DNA of 64,000 bases, taken from contig NZ_BCMZ01000001.1 of NCBI RefSeq assembly GCF_001485535.1, forward strand, positions 1,860,001 through 1,924,000, read 5' to 3'. The position numbers and the translations under genes are program-made. This document shows, piece by piece, positions 9,213 to 18,343 of this stretch. Below the pieces are notes generated by a model, which ran no database searches, was not told the origin of the DNA, and was given only the letters and a program-made list of their open reading frames with translations. Origin of the DNA: Halobacterium sp. CBA1132 (GTDB lineage Archaea; Halobacteriota; Halobacteria; Halobacteriales; Halobacteriaceae). How positions within the stretch are numbered: the stretch's first letter is position 1; the number at the start of each line of letters is the position of its first letter.

Positions 9213-10442
9213 TTAGTCGCCGACGTGGAAGTTCGGCGGTTCGCGGCGCGGCGCCGCGGTCTGGAGGAAGCCAACGAGCGGGCTGCCGACGAACCCGACC
9301 AGCGCCGCCAGGAAGACGGGCGTGATGCTCGCGCCGTCGGTCAGCGCGATGGCGATGAGCGCCGACGACAGCGGCGTTCCCGTGACGACGGCGTTGAACG
9401 CGGCCATGCCCGCGAGCATCGAGAGTATCGGCGGGAGCGCGGGGACGACTGTCGACGCCGCGAGCCCGAGCACCGCGCCCATGAACATGTGCGGGACGAT
9501 GAGCCCGCCGATCCAGTTGCCGTTGATGGTGAACGCGGCCGCGACCATCGTCCCGAGCAACGTCGCCACCAGCACCCCGAGCCCGAGGTCGGTGCCCACG
9601 AGCTGGTTCATCTTGCTGCCGCCGTAGAAGTACGTCAGGGGGAGCGCGTACCCCAGCAGGCCGATGCCGAGGCCGGCGACGGTCGTCCGGACGTAGATGG
9701 CGGGTGACCACCGGTTGAACAGCCGCCCCACGGTGTCGAAGATGGTCGTGTAGAGCGCGCCGAACGGGATGGCGACGACGGCGACGGCGGCCGCGGCGAC
9801 CAACTGGCCGCCCGAGATGGGCGCGACCGCGGAGACGTGCCACGTCGGGAACAGGTGGAAGCCGCCGATTGCGGCCTCCGTGAGGTAGCCCGCGAAGCTC
9901 GCGACGAACGTCGGGATGATGGCCTCGTAGTACTCGAGGCCGCGCTCGTGGGGGAGTTCCAGCCACAGCAGCGCGCCGCCGATGGGCGCGCCGAGGATGG
10001 CGCCGAACCCCGCGCCCATGCCAGCGAGCGTGAGGAGTTTCTCGGCGTTCGGCACGCCGAACGTCTCCGCGGCCTGCGTGCCGAAACTCCCGCCAACGAC
10101 GCTCATGACTCCTTCCGGGCCGGCGTTCTGCCCCGCGATGAGCCCGACGAAGCCCACCGGGACTGTGGGGATGTTCTCCGCGAGCGGGACGCTGCCCTCG
10201 TCGTGGAACTGGCGGACGAGCGCGGCGAGCGCGCCCGGGTAGTACGTCTTGTAGAGGATGGCGCCGATGAGGACGCCGGCCGCCACGCTGACCGGGACGC
10301 GCCAGTAGGTCGCCTCGAAGGTGTGCCAGAGCGCGTGCTTGGCGGCCAGCCACGCAATCCGGAACCCCGTGGCGACGAGGCCGACCGCGACGCCGAGCAC
10401 GGCGGCGCACGCGAGCAGTTTCGAGAACCGACGCTGGTCCAT
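9213..10442 (-). CDS. ClC-family chloride channel/antiporter
   Basis: Membrane protein of 409 aa with the internal double-helix architecture of ClC proteins. AGPEGVMS (residues about 134-141) corresponds to the gating-Glu loop (GREGP), and GGLIVPHMFMGAVLG matches the GxFxP anion-filter segment. The first filter motif GSGIP is not recognisable, so ion selectivity is uncertain. No C-terminal CBS domains are present, as in many archaeal members. The ATG at 10440-10442 starts before the first helix. The UspA gene lies 49 bp upstream on the same strand; the two may be co-transcribed. Confidence 0.85.
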   Translation of the reverse strand: MDQRRFSKLLACAAVLGVAVGLVATGFRIAWLAAKHALWHTFEATYWRVPVSVAAGVLIGAILYKTYYPGALAALVRQFHDEGSVPLAENIPTVPVGFVGLIAGQNAGPEGVMSVVGGSFGTQAAETFGVPNAEKLLTLAGMGAGFGAILGAPIGGALLWLELPHERGLEYYEAIIPTFVASFAGYLTEAAIGGFHLFPTWHVSAVAPISGGQLVAAAAVAVVAIPFGALYTTIFDTVGRLFNRWSPAIYVRTTVAGLGIGLLGYALPLTYFYGGSKMNQLVGTDLGLGVLVATLLGTMVAAAFTINGNWIGGLIVPHMFMGAVLGLAASTVVPALPPILSMLAGMAAFNAVVTGTPLSSALIAIALTDGASITPVFLAALVGFVGSPLVGFLQTAAPRREPPNFHVGD

Positions 10443-10491
10443 TACACCGGTCCGACGCTCGGAGCGGGGACGTAGCTTACGATTCGTGCCG

Positions 10492-10923
10492 TCACGACGT
10501 CCGGCGCGCGACGAGCACGGGCCGGTCGGCCTTCCGGACGACGCGCTCGGTGACGCTCCCGGAGAGCAGCCTGCTGACGCCCGTGCGACCGTGGGTCGCC
10601 ATCACGACGAGGTCGACGCCCGCCTCCTCGGCGTAGTCGAGAATCTCGCGGTGTGGCGTCCCGCTCCGAATCTCGGTTTCGGCGTCGAGGCCGCGGTCGT
10701 CGGCGGCCGCGGCGACGGTCTCGACGGCGCGCTCGGCGGCCGCGGCGACGCTCGACTCGCCGGGGTTGCTCGAACTGCCGACGATGCTCGCGCGCTCGGA
10801 CTCGGGCACGACGTAGAGCGCGTGGACGACCGCGTCGAACTCCGCGGCGAGGTCGAGGCCGTGCGTGACGCCGGCGGAGGCAGCGTCGCTGCCGTCCGTC
10901 GGCACGAGGACCGCGTCGTACAT
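10492..10923 (-). CDS. Universal stress protein, UspA family
   Basis: Single-domain Usp protein of 143 aa, cytosolic, probable ATP-binding dimer. N-terminal strand VLVPTDGSDAA and C-terminal ATP motif HGRTGVSRLLSGSVTERVV are both intact; the G-x2-G-x6-GS pattern marks the ATP-binding class. Start at ATG 10921-10923 gives the standard MYDAVLVPTDGS beginning. It lies 50 bp downstream of a four-helix membrane protein gene and 49 bp upstream of the ClC gene, all on one strand, so a stress/ion-related transcription unit is plausible. Confidence 0.94.
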   Translation of the reverse strand: MYDAVLVPTDGSDAASAGVTHGLDLAAEFDAVVHALYVVPESERASIVGSSSNPGESSVAAAAERAVETVAAAADDRGLDAETEIRSGTPHREILDYAEEAGVDLVVMATHGRTGVSRLLSGSVTERVVRKADRPVLVARRTS

Positions 10924-10973
10924 GCGCCGGGGTAGGACGGACGGCCACGTAAGTGTCGGGTGCGTCGGCGCGC

Positions 10974-11999
10974 TCAGTCGACGTCGCCGCTGCGTTCGGT
11001 CTCCCGGAGAATGAACGGGCCGATGGAGAGCGTGCGCTTCGTGACAGTGACGATGCGGAGGACGTACGACAGCAACAGCGCGAACGGCAGCACCGCGACC
11101 GTCGCGGCGGCGCTGACGACGAGCAGCGCGTGGTTGACACCGACGGTGCTCCCGGGGTACGCCGACGGGTCGAAGAACAAGAGCGACGCGATGGCGACGG
11201 CGAGCGCGGGCACGGCGGCGTACAGCAGCGTCCGCGAGAGGTCCGAGAGCTCCCACTGGAAGTACAGTGTCTTGAAGTGCTCGCGCGCCGGCCCGAACAG
11301 CTCCAGCGTCTCCAAGAGGTCGTCGAGGGCGGCGTCGGCTTCCTCGTCGAACGCGTCGCCGTGCTCGACTCGGAGGCGTTCGCCCGCGTAAATCTTCCAC
11401 GAGTAGTTGTAGTTCAGCGCCGCCCACACCACGTCGAACTCCCCGAACTGGGCGCCGTCGAGCTGGCTCGTCACCGCTCGCGCGTTCTCCGTGAGGTTGT
11501 TCACGTAGGTGTCGATAGCGTCGCCCGCTTCCCCGTCGGGCGCGGCGTCGGCGAGCGCGTCCGCTTGCTCGCGGGTCGCTTTCACGAGCCCGCGGAGGAA
11601 CGCCGATGGCTCCGATGGCGCGACGTCCATTCCGGCTGCGTCGGCGGCGTCCTCGCGGAACGTCAACGCACCCTCCATGCGCTCGCGCTGGTCGCCCACC
11701 GCGCCGAGTTCCTGCGAGAGCACGAGTTGGCTCAACGTGAGCACGAGGGTCACGCCCGTAATCGTCGCCGCGACCAGCGCGTCGAACAGCGTCTCGTGCG
11801 GGTCGCCGTGGGTGAGGAGTTCGTACGCCGGCGTCGGTAACAGCGTCCCGACAGCGACCAGCGCGCAGAACAACACCGCGAGCAGTCCGCCCGCGACCGC
11901 CCGCCGGTCGGCGTCCAACACGACCCAGAACCACCGGTTGCTGCGCGGAACGCGCTCGCGCAGCCGGTTGCTCGGCTTGTCCTCGTCGCTGTCGGCCAT
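10974..11999 (-). CDS. Four-helix membrane protein, paralogue A, downstream of pspA
   Basis: Membrane protein of 341 aa: two helices near the N-terminus (about residues 33-55 and 68-92), a soluble helical domain of about 150 residues, then two helices (about 248-268 and 280-305). It is clearly paralogous to the protein encoded at 13810-14772. Shared features are the DRRAVAGGLL start of TM1 and a central segment with HGD, a run of DDLLETLELF type, and FKTLYFQWELSDLS. Located 62 bp after pspA on the same strand, so probably one operon. I do not recognise a named family; ion-channel or membrane-stress function is a guess from context. Start ATG 11997-11999. Confidence 0.8.
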   Translation of the reverse strand: MADSDEDKPSNRLRERVPRSNRWFWVVLDADRRAVAGGLLAVLFCALVAVGTLLPTPAYELLTHGDPHETLFDALVAATITGVTLVLTLSQLVLSQELGAVGDQRERMEGALTFREDAADAAGMDVAPSEPSAFLRGLVKATREQADALADAAPDGEAGDAIDTYVNNLTENARAVTSQLDGAQFGEFDVVWAALNYNYSWKIYAGERLRVEHGDAFDEEADAALDDLLETLELFGPAREHFKTLYFQWELSDLSRTLLYAAVPALAVAIASLLFFDPSAYPGSTVGVNHALLVVSAAATVAVLPFALLLSYVLRIVTVTKRTLSIGPFILRETERSGDVD

Positions 12000-12061
12000 A
12001 CCCTGCCTTCGACGCACGCACGGAAAAACAGTGCGCGCTGCGACCCGATGGCCGTGTCCGG

Positions 12062-12901
12062 CTACGCCTGCTCGTCCTCGCGAATGGCTGCCAGCTCCTC
12101 CTCGACCGCGTCGTCGACAGTCTCGTGGACCACGTCGGCGTCCTCGTCCGCCAGGTCGGACGCGTGCCTTCCAGTTCCCTCGACGTCCACGTCGACGGCT
12201 TCGTCGGATTCCTCGTCGCGGGCTTCCGCGCGTAGCGCGTCCAGCTCGGACTCGACGTCGTCGCCACGCTCGGCAGCGAGCTCGCGGTCGATGTGGTCCT
12301 CCTCGGACAGCGGTCCGTCGAGGACACCGCGGTCGCCGAGCTCGTCCATCGCGGCTGCGCGCGCCTCCAGCTCCTCGGTTTGGTCTTTCGCGCGCTCGAT
12401 CGCCCTCGTGACGTCGTCGTCTCCCACTCCAGAGACGGCCTCGGAGACCCGCGTCTGGGCCTCGGCAGCATCGTGGCGCGCCTTCATCGTCTCCTTCTTG
12501 GTGCGGAACGTCTCGACTTTCCGCTCGAGGTCGTCTTTCTTCTCCTCGAGGTCGCGCTGGGTCCGCTCGAGGTCCGCAATCTGGTCGTCGAGCTCCGCGA
12601 CCTGATCGCGTTTCGCCTGCTTCTTCTCGAGCGCGCGACGCGCGAGGTCGTCCCGTCCCTGATTGACTGCCTCCCACGCCTGGTCGTCGTGCTTCTCGAC
12701 GTTCTGCGCGAGGCGCTCGCGCTGGACTTCGAGGCGTTTCTTCTGGGCGGTCAGGTCGGCCAGCCCCTGCTCGACGTCCCGGACTTGGTCGCGGAGCCGC
12801 TGGTAGGAGTAGTCCAGCGTCTCCGTCGGGTCCTCGGCGGAACTGACGACCGCGTTCACCTTCGACCGGACCGCGTACGAGATGCGTGATACGATACCCA
12901 T
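12062..12901 (-). CDS. pspA: PspA/IM30 family membrane-stress protein
   Basis: ESCRT-III-like coiled-coil protein of 279 aa that binds and stabilises the inner face of the membrane. The N-terminus MGIVSRISYAVRSKVN is the amphipathic membrane-binding helix, followed by about 190 residues of uninterrupted heptad coiled coil, then an acidic disordered tail rich in D and E (residues about 215-279). The start at ATG 12899-12901 gives the canonical N-terminus; an upstream in-frame ATG would add 21 residues not seen in the family. A TATA-like element ends about 24 nt upstream, so the mRNA is likely leaderless. It heads a unit with the four-helix protein at 10974-11999. Confidence 0.93.
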   Translation of the reverse strand: MGIVSRISYAVRSKVNAVVSSAEDPTETLDYSYQRLRDQVRDVEQGLADLTAQKKRLEVQRERLAQNVEKHDDQAWEAVNQGRDDLARRALEKKQAKRDQVAELDDQIADLERTQRDLEEKKDDLERKVETFRTKKETMKARHDAAEAQTRVSEAVSGVGDDDVTRAIERAKDQTEELEARAAAMDELGDRGVLDGPLSEEDHIDRELAAERGDDVESELDALRAEARDEESDEAVDVDVEGTGRHASDLADEDADVVHETVDDAVEEELAAIREDEQA

Positions 12902-13125
12902 ACACGTGATTTGTGGCTCTGGACATATAATCTTCACCGGCGTGCTCTCCCTTCGGTCGAGCACGTTTTTGCGAGCGGCGCAGCCGCGAGCCGCGTGACC
13001 GAACGCAGTGAGGTCACGTTAGAGCGAACCGTGAGCCGCGTAGTCGAACTTCCGTAACCCACGCTAGAGCGAAGCGGGCCGACGGAACCGCAGCCTACAC
13101 GACATCGGCCCGCGAATCTGCGCAT
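12902..13125. other. Divergent intergenic region pspA / hydrolase
   Basis: The 224-bp gap holds the pspA TATA box and then G/C-rich low-complexity text with several short inverted repeats (gcggc/gccgc near 12975-12990; gtgacc/ggtcac near 13000-13020) and a repeated tagagcgaa word (two copies, about 13021 and 13069). No coding frame with normal codon use is visible. Confidence 0.5.
12925..12931 (-). promoter_or_regulatory. TATA box of pspA
   Basis: On the minus strand the sequence reads attatat, 24 nt before the pspA ATG, inside an AT-rich island in otherwise GC-rich DNA. The distance is that of a haloarchaeal TATA box for a leaderless or nearly leaderless transcript. Confidence 0.65.
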
Positions 13126-13728
13126 ATGCGACAAGAGACCGTGCTGGTGCCGGGCGCGCGGGACGTGGAGGCGACGCTCGATTCCCCCGACGACGGCGCG
13201 TCGACGTGCGTCGTGCTGTGTCCGCCTCATCCCCAGCACCGCGGCCACCGCGGCGACGAACGCCTCGTCGCCGTCGCGGAATCCCTCGTCGAGCGCGGTG
13301 TCGCGGCGCTGCGCTTCGACTACGGCGACTGGGACGAGGGGCTCGGAGAGCGCGAGGACGCCCGGAACGCCGTCCGGTGGGCGAGCGAGCGCTACGAGCG
13401 CGTGGGGCTGTTCGGGTTCAGTTTCGGCGCGTCAATTGCGGCGCTCGCGGCCGCGAGCGTCGACGTGGAGTTGTGCGCGGTGTCGCTGCTCGCGCCCGCC
13501 GCGGAACTGGAAGCCGGACTGAACGCCGCCGACGCGCTCGCAGACATTACCGCGCCCCTGCAGGTCGTCTTCGCCACCCGGGACACGACCGCCGACTGGG
13601 AGCCGGTCGTGGCGGCAGCCCGAGAGTTGGACTGCGAGGTCGTCGAACTCGGTGCGGACCACTTCTTCGTCGGGCGCACCGACAACGTCGCGGACGCCGC
13701 GGCGCCGTTCCTCGCGGACGCCTGCTGA
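13126..13728 (+). CDS. Alpha/beta hydrolase (small dienelactone-hydrolase-like)
   Basis: Soluble serine hydrolase of 200 aa without a lid insertion. Features: oxyanion strand VVLCPPHPQHRGHRGD, the RFDYGDWDEG loop typical of the xylanase/acyl-esterase-like subgroup, nucleophile elbow GFSFGAS (about residues 95-101), and an acid/base pair near FATRDTT and ELGADHFFVG (His). Substrate unknown. It is divergent from pspA (224-bp gap) and precedes paralogue B at 13810 by 81 bp on the same strand, so it sits inside the membrane-stress island. Confidence 0.85.
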   Translation: MRQETVLVPGARDVEATLDSPDDGASTCVVLCPPHPQHRGHRGDERLVAVAESLVERGVAALRFDYGDWDEGLGEREDARNAVRWASERYERVGLFGFSFGASIAALAAASVDVELCAVSLLAPAAELEAGLNAADALADITAPLQVVFATRDTTADWEPVVAAARELDCEVVELGADHFFVGRTDNVADAAAPFLADAC

Positions 13729-13809
13729 CCGAGTGTTCGCCGGACACCTACGGTGTTCGCCCGGAGGACTGTCGTAATGCCTTTCTCCGCGCTGGCCGAC
13801 GGGTCGTGT

Positions 13810-14772
13810 ATGCCGAAGCGTCGCTTCAGGGGCGTCTGGGATTGGGTCGTGTTGACCGGCGACCGCCGAGTCGTCGCGGGCGCGCTGCTGGCCGCGTTCG
13901 CGGTGGCGTTCGGTCCTATCGGGCACCTGCTCACGGTCGGCGGCACCCCTTCCCACGAGACCACGGTGCCGCTGGTGACGACGCTGTTGTCGGGGAACTT
14001 CGTGCTCGTCTCCATCGTCGTCTCCATCAACTCCGTGTTCGTCTCCGGCGAACAGGACCCGCTCGGCCAGCAGTTCGGCCGCGTGCGCGACACCGCGGAG
14101 TTCCGCCGACAGCTCGAAGAACTCGTGGAAGCCGACCACGCGCCCGCCAGCAGCGAGGGGTTCCTCCAACTGTTGACGGGGGACATCGTCGAGCGCGGGC
14201 AGCGACTCCAAGCGGACATCCCACCGGCCGACGTCGACGTGCGCGCGGACCTCGACGCCTACCTCAGTCGCCTCGGGGACGCGTCCGGCGAGATGAACGA
14301 ACACCTCCGGAACGTCGAACGCCCGCTGGAAATCGTGCTGGCGACGATGCAGTTCGACTACGCGCGACAGGTCGACGACCTCCACTGGCTGCGCGCCGAA
14401 CACGGCGACGACCTCCCGGAGAACGCCGCGAACACGCTCGAGGAGATGCTAGACCTCTTGGAGTTCTTCGCGGTGGCGCGAGCGTACTTCAAGAGCCTCT
14501 ACCTCCGCCGGGAGTTCGCGGCGCTGTCGAAGAACCTCGTCTACGTCGCCGTCCCGTCGATTGGCGTGGTGTCGTTCTTCCTGTTGCACCTGTCGCGACT
14601 CCCGACCTCGCACTCCGTCGTGGTCTCGGTGCACGTCGTCGCGCTCGCGCCGTTCGCGCTGCTGTCCGTGTACGTCGTGCGCGTCGCCGCCATCTCCCGG
14701 CGCACCGAGTCGCCCGGCCTGTTCCTGTTCGGCGACGGCGGCGAGGGCGTCCCCGGCATCTCCGAGAAGTAA
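13810..14772 (+). CDS. Four-helix membrane protein, paralogue B
   Basis: Membrane protein of 320 aa, paralogue of 10974-11999 with the same plan: N-terminal DRRVVAGALL helix, second helix, a soluble helical middle of about 150 residues, and two C-terminal helices. Matching blocks include HETxxxLV after TM1, RAEHGDDL, LEEMLDLLEFF and YFKSLYLRREFAALS. The ATG at 13810 was chosen because MPKRRF leads straight into the shared WDWVVLTGDRR segment. It follows the alpha/beta hydrolase by 81 bp. Function unknown; the duplication around pspA suggests a membrane-integrity role. Confidence 0.8.
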   Translation: MPKRRFRGVWDWVVLTGDRRVVAGALLAAFAVAFGPIGHLLTVGGTPSHETTVPLVTTLLSGNFVLVSIVVSINSVFVSGEQDPLGQQFGRVRDTAEFRRQLEELVEADHAPASSEGFLQLLTGDIVERGQRLQADIPPADVDVRADLDAYLSRLGDASGEMNEHLRNVERPLEIVLATMQFDYARQVDDLHWLRAEHGDDLPENAANTLEEMLDLLEFFAVARAYFKSLYLRREFAALSKNLVYVAVPSIGVVSFFLLHLSRLPTSHSVVVSVHVVALAPFALLSVYVVRVAAISRRTESPGLFLFGDGGEGVPGISEK

Positions 14773-14847
14773 CAGAGAGTCTCGGGTTGCGCGTCCGTGT
14801 CGGCGGCGTCCCGAAACCGTTTTTGCCGCGCCCGCCACACGGTCAGT

Positions 14848-16488
14848 ATGCCGACGGAGACCGGGTACGACCCGACACTGGGAAGCAAGTTCGTGTTCGT
14901 TACTGGCGGGGTGATGTCCGGGCTGGGGAAAGGCATTACTGCCGCGAGTCTGGGCCGCCTGCTCTCGAACGCCGGATTCGACGTCACGGCGGTCAAAATC
15001 GACCCCTACCTCAACGTGGACGCGGGGACGATGAACCCCTACCAGCACGGCGAAGTGTACGTGCTCAAGGACGGCGGGGAGGTCGACCTCGACTTGGGGA
15101 ACTACGAGCGGTTCCTCGACGTCGACATGACCTCCGACCACAACGTCACCACGGGGAAAGTCTACCAGAACGTCATCGAGCGCGAGCGCGCCGGCGACTA
15201 CCTCGGGAAGACCGTCCAGATTATCCCCCACGTCACCGACAACATCAAGCGGCGCGTCCGCGAGGCCGCCGAGGGCTCCGACGTCTGCATCGTCGAGGTC
15301 GGCGGGACCGTGGGCGACATCGAGGGGATGCCGTTCCTCGAGGCGCTGCGCCAGTTCAGCCACGAGGAGGACGACGAGGACATCCTGTTCACGCACGTCA
15401 CGCTCGTGCCGTACTCCCAGACGGGCGAGCAGAAGACCAAGCCAACCCAGCACTCCGTGAAGGAACTCCGGTCGATTGGTCTCCAGCCGGACGTCCTCGT
15501 GGGGCGCTGTGAGGACGAACTCGACCCCGACGTCAAGGAGAAGATCGCGCTGTTCTGCGACGTCCCCACCGACGCCGTCTTCTCGAACCCGGACGTCGAG
15601 GACGTCTACCACGTGCCCCTCGTCGTCGAGGAGGAAGGCCTCGACGAGTACGTGATGGAGGAGTTCGACATCGCCGACGACGCCCTCCCCGAGGCCGAGC
15701 GCTCGACGGAGTGGCGCGACCTCGTGACCCGCGACCGCAGCGGCGAGGTCGACATCGCGCTCGTCGGAAAGTACGCCCTCGAGGACGCCTACATGAGCAT
15801 CCACGAGGCGCTCAAGCACGCCGGCCTCGAGCGCGGCGTGGACGTGAACGTTCTCTGGGTGGACTCCGAGAAGATGAACGACGACCACGAGGAGCGTCTC
15901 CAGGAGGCCGACGGCGTCGTCGTCCCCGGCGGCTTCGGCTCCCGCGGTACGGAGGGGAAGATTCGCGCGATTCAGCACGCTCGCGAACACGACGTGCCCT
16001 TCCTCGGCCTCTGTCTCGGCTTCCAGCTCGCAGTCGTCGAGTACGCCCGTAACGTCCTCGGCTGGGAGGACGCTCACTCCGCCGAAATTGACGAGGAGAC
16101 GCCGTACCCGGTCATCGATCTGCTGCCCGAGCAGTACGACCTCGAAGACCTCGGCGGGACGATGCGGCTGGGCGCCCACGACACCCAGATTCAGCCGGAC
16201 ACGCTCGCCCACGAGGTGTACGGCGATACGTCCTGCACGGAGCGCCACCGTCACCGCTACGAGGTCAACCCCGAGTACATCGACGACCTCACCGAGAACG
16301 GCCTGACGTTCTCCGGGGAGGCCGGCAACCGCATGGAGATTCTGGAGTACGACGACCACCCGTTCTTCTTCGGGACGCAGTTCCACCCCGAGTTCCGGTC
16401 GCGGCCGACTCGCGCGAGTCCGCCGTTCGTCGGACTGCTCGACGCCGTCCTCGACGAAACAGAGACGGAAGCGGAGGTGGTGAACTGA
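14848..16488 (+). CDS. pyrG: CTP synthase
   Basis: Makes CTP from UTP, ATP and glutamine; 546 aa. The N-terminal synthetase domain begins [16 protein letters not shown] (P-loop-like). The C-terminal class I glutaminase has the nucleophile in GLCLGFQ (about residue 389) and the His/Glu pair in FHPEFRSRP. Length is as expected. Start at ATG 14848 places MPTETGYDP before the first strand. Its stop codon overlaps the start of guaA subunit B by 1 nt (TGATG), so the nucleotide genes are translationally coupled. Confidence 0.98.
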   Translation: MPTETGYDPTLGSKFVFVTGGVMSGLGKGITAASLGRLLSNAGFDVTAVKIDPYLNVDAGTMNPYQHGEVYVLKDGGEVDLDLGNYERFLDVDMTSDHNVTTGKVYQNVIERERAGDYLGKTVQIIPHVTDNIKRRVREAAEGSDVCIVEVGGTVGDIEGMPFLEALRQFSHEEDDEDILFTHVTLVPYSQTGEQKTKPTQHSVKELRSIGLQPDVLVGRCEDELDPDVKEKIALFCDVPTDAVFSNPDVEDVYHVPLVVEEEGLDEYVMEEFDIADDALPEAERSTEWRDLVTRDRSGEVDIALVGKYALEDAYMSIHEALKHAGLERGVDVNVLWVDSEKMNDDHEERLQEADGVVVPGGFGSRGTEGKIRAIQHAREHDVPFLGLCLGFQLAVVEYARNVLGWEDAHSAEIDEETPYPVIDLLPEQYDLEDLGGTMRLGAHDTQIQPDTLAHEVYGDTSCTERHRHRYEVNPEYIDDLTENGLTFSGEAGNRMEILEYDDHPFFFGTQFHPEFRSRPTRASPPFVGLLDAVLDETETEAEVVN

Positions 16489-17405
16489 TGGTCGACGTCG
16501 AGGAATTCGTCGCAGAGGCGAAAGAAGAAATCAGCGAGAAGCTCGGTGACAGCACCGCTATCATCGCGCTCTCCGGCGGCGTCGACTCCTCTACCGCCGC
16601 CGCGCTGGCGTACGAGGCGGTCGGCGACCAGCTCGTCCCCGTCTACGTCGACACCGGCCTGATGCGGAAGGGCGAGACCGACGAGATTCGAGAGGTCTTC
16701 GACTACATGGACAGCCTCCGCGTCGTCGAGGCGCAGGACCGCTTCTTCGACGAACTCGCGGGCGTCACCGACCCCGAGGAGAAGCGCCACGTCATCGGCG
16801 AGCAGTTCATCCGGGAGTTCGAGACGGTCGCCGAGGAGGTCGACGCCGACTACCTCGTGCAGGGTACCATCTACCCGGACCGCATCGAGAGCGAGGGCAC
16901 CATCAAGAGCCACCACAACGTCGGCGGGCTGCCAGAGCGCGTCGGGTTCGAGGGCATCGTCGAGCCGATGCGCGACCTCTACAAGGACGAGGTCCGGGAG
17001 GTCGCCCGGCACCTCGGCCTCGAAGAGATTATCAGCGAGCGCATGCCGTTCCCCGGTCCCGGCCTCGCGGTTCGCGTCATCGGGGAGGCAACCCCGGAGA
17101 AGGTCGAAGTCTGCCGCGAGGCGACCGCCGTCGTCGAGGAGGAACTCGAGGAGTACGACCCGTGGCAGGCGTTCGCCGCCGTGCTCGGGAAGGCCACCGG
17201 CGTGAAAGGCGACAACCGCGTCCACGGCCACGTCGTCGCCGTGCGCTCCGTCGAGTCGCGTGACGGGATGACCGCGCGGGCGCAGGAACTGGAGTGGGAG
17301 ACCCTCCAGCGCCTCCAGTCCCGCATCGCGGGGACCATCGACAACGTCTCCCGCGTCGTCTACGACGTCACCCACAAACCACCCGCGACAATCGAATACG
17401 AATGA
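16488..17405 (+). CDS. guaAb: GMP synthase, ATP-pyrophosphatase subunit B
   Basis: Archaeal GMP synthase is split; this is the 305-aa ATP-PPase subunit that adenylates XMP and transfers ammonia from the separate glutaminase subunit, which is not in the window. PP-loop SGGVDSS (about residues 27-33) is intact, and the C-terminal dimerisation domain ends with the family pattern KPPATIEYE. It overlaps pyrG by 1 nt and the next gene by 4 nt (ATGA), so three genes are one operon. Confidence 0.97.
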   Translation: MVDVEEFVAEAKEEISEKLGDSTAIIALSGGVDSSTAAALAYEAVGDQLVPVYVDTGLMRKGETDEIREVFDYMDSLRVVEAQDRFFDELAGVTDPEEKRHVIGEQFIREFETVAEEVDADYLVQGTIYPDRIESEGTIKSHHNVGGLPERVGFEGIVEPMRDLYKDEVREVARHLGLEEIISERMPFPGPGLAVRVIGEATPEKVEVCREATAVVEEELEEYDPWQAFAAVLGKATGVKGDNRVHGHVVAVRSVESRDGMTARAQELEWETLQRLQSRIAGTIDNVSRVVYDVTHKPPATIEYE

Positions 17406-17728
17406 AGGCAATCGCCGTCGGAACCGACCGCGGCATCGTCGACGCCCTCGAAGCCGAGGGCGTGGAAGTCACCAGCATCGAGGGCGTCGCGTCCGGGGAC
17501 CGCCTCGAAGACGCCGGCGTCGCGGACGCCGACCTGCTGGTCATCACGGACGCCGCCGAGGCGACCGCGATTCCGGTCGCCCGCGAGCAGAACGCGGACC
17601 TGCGAATCGTCGCGTACACGCCGGACTCGATGCCCGAGTTCGTCAAGGGCGTCCTCGACCTCGCGGTCGACCCGGCGCTGCTGGACCCCGAGACGGTCGC
17701 CGAAGAGCTCGTCGAACCCGACAGCTAA
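17402..17728 (+). CDS. DUF7126-like protein, Rossmann/TrkA-N-like
   Basis: Small protein of 108 aa encoded directly after guaAb with a 4-nt overlap. It has an alternating beta/alpha pattern ([51 protein letters not shown]) resembling a truncated TrkA-N nucleotide-binding domain without a clear GxGxxG. Haloarchaeal genomes commonly keep such a gene behind guaAb (DUF7126 from memory). A role in purine nucleotide sensing is suggested only by position. Confidence 0.8.
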   Translation: MKAIAVGTDRGIVDALEAEGVEVTSIEGVASGDRLEDAGVADADLLVITDAAEATAIPVAREQNADLRIVAYTPDSMPEFVKGVLDLAVDPALLDPETVAEELVEPDS

Positions 17729-17753
17729 GGGCCTCCGCCGGCTTCGTTCTCGC

Positions 17754-18068
17754 GTGTCACTGGACCGCTATCCCGACCTCGACCCCGAGCCGGGCGAAGT
17801 AGTGACGGAGGAACTGTTCTTCAGCGAGGACGAACTCGTGAAGGCGTTCGCGCTCGGCCCCGGCGCCGAGGTCGAACCTCACGAGCACGGCGACCAGACG
17901 AACGCCTTCCACGTTCTAGAGGGTGAACTCGTCGTCGTGCAGGGCGACGACGAGGAAGCCGTCGAGGCGCCGGGCGTCGTCGTCCACGAGCGCGGCGTCG
18001 CCCACGGCGCGCGCAACGAGAGCGACGACGTGGCGGTGTTCACGGCGACGATGGCGCCGATGGACTAG
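17754..18068 (+). CDS. Cupin-domain protein
   Basis: Single-domain cupin of 104 aa. Cupin motif 1 is visible as GxxxxxHEHGDQTN followed by E (residues about 43-57) and motif 2 around PGVVVHERGVAHGARN (about 73-88), giving His/His/Glu/His metal ligands. Substrate unknown; such small cupins may be metal-dependent dioxygenases or isomerases. It starts with GTG at 17754, 25 nt after the DUF7126-like gene, and shares the palindromic stop ctag with the convergent zinc-binding protein gene. Confidence 0.85.
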   Translation: MSLDRYPDLDPEPGEVVTEELFFSEDELVKAFALGPGAEVEPHEHGDQTNAFHVLEGELVVVQGDDEEAVEAPGVVVHERGVAHGARNESDDVAVFTATMAPMD

Positions 18069-18301
18069 ATAGAGAGCGCGACGGGGCGCCCCGGCCGCCG
18101 CCCCTCCCCGTCGACGGCCGCGGAGTGCGGGCTGACGTGCTCCCAGCAGACGAACTTCTCGACGCTCCCGGGCTCGTAGAGGAAGTAGTCGGCGGGCTTC
18201 GAGCAGAGCGCGCACTCGGGGTCGCCGTCGACCGCGTCGATGGCTGCCGACAGCGCCGCCTCCGCGCTCGCGTTCGCGTCGTCGCCGCTCGAAGCCGTCA
18301 T
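18065..18301 (-). CDS. Small zinc-finger-like protein
   Basis: Protein of 78 aa with CALC (residues 30-33) followed about 20 residues later by CWEH. This CxxC...CxxH pattern suggests a single treble-clef zinc site. The remainder is acidic and small-residue rich. No family name recalled with confidence. It ends on the same 4 nt (ctag) that end the cupin gene on the other strand. The 5-formyl-THF cyclo-ligase gene lies downstream of it on the same strand (42-nt gap). Confidence 0.7.
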   Translation of the reverse strand: MTASSGDDANASAEAALSAAIDAVDGDPECALCSKPADYFLYEPGSVEKFVCWEHVSPHSAAVDGEGRRPGRPVALSI

Positions 18302-18343
18302 ACGCCCTCGTACGCCGTTCTCCCGTTTAAACTTCGGCCCGCG

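Noticed and set aside
9225-9707. Plus-strand frame inside the ClC gene with many R and E residues
   Set aside because: Reverse shadow of a membrane protein gene; composition is not that of a natural protein.
14449-16386. Long antisense frame across pyrG and the end of paralogue B
   Set aside because: Shadow of two certain genes; no promoter or motif of its own.
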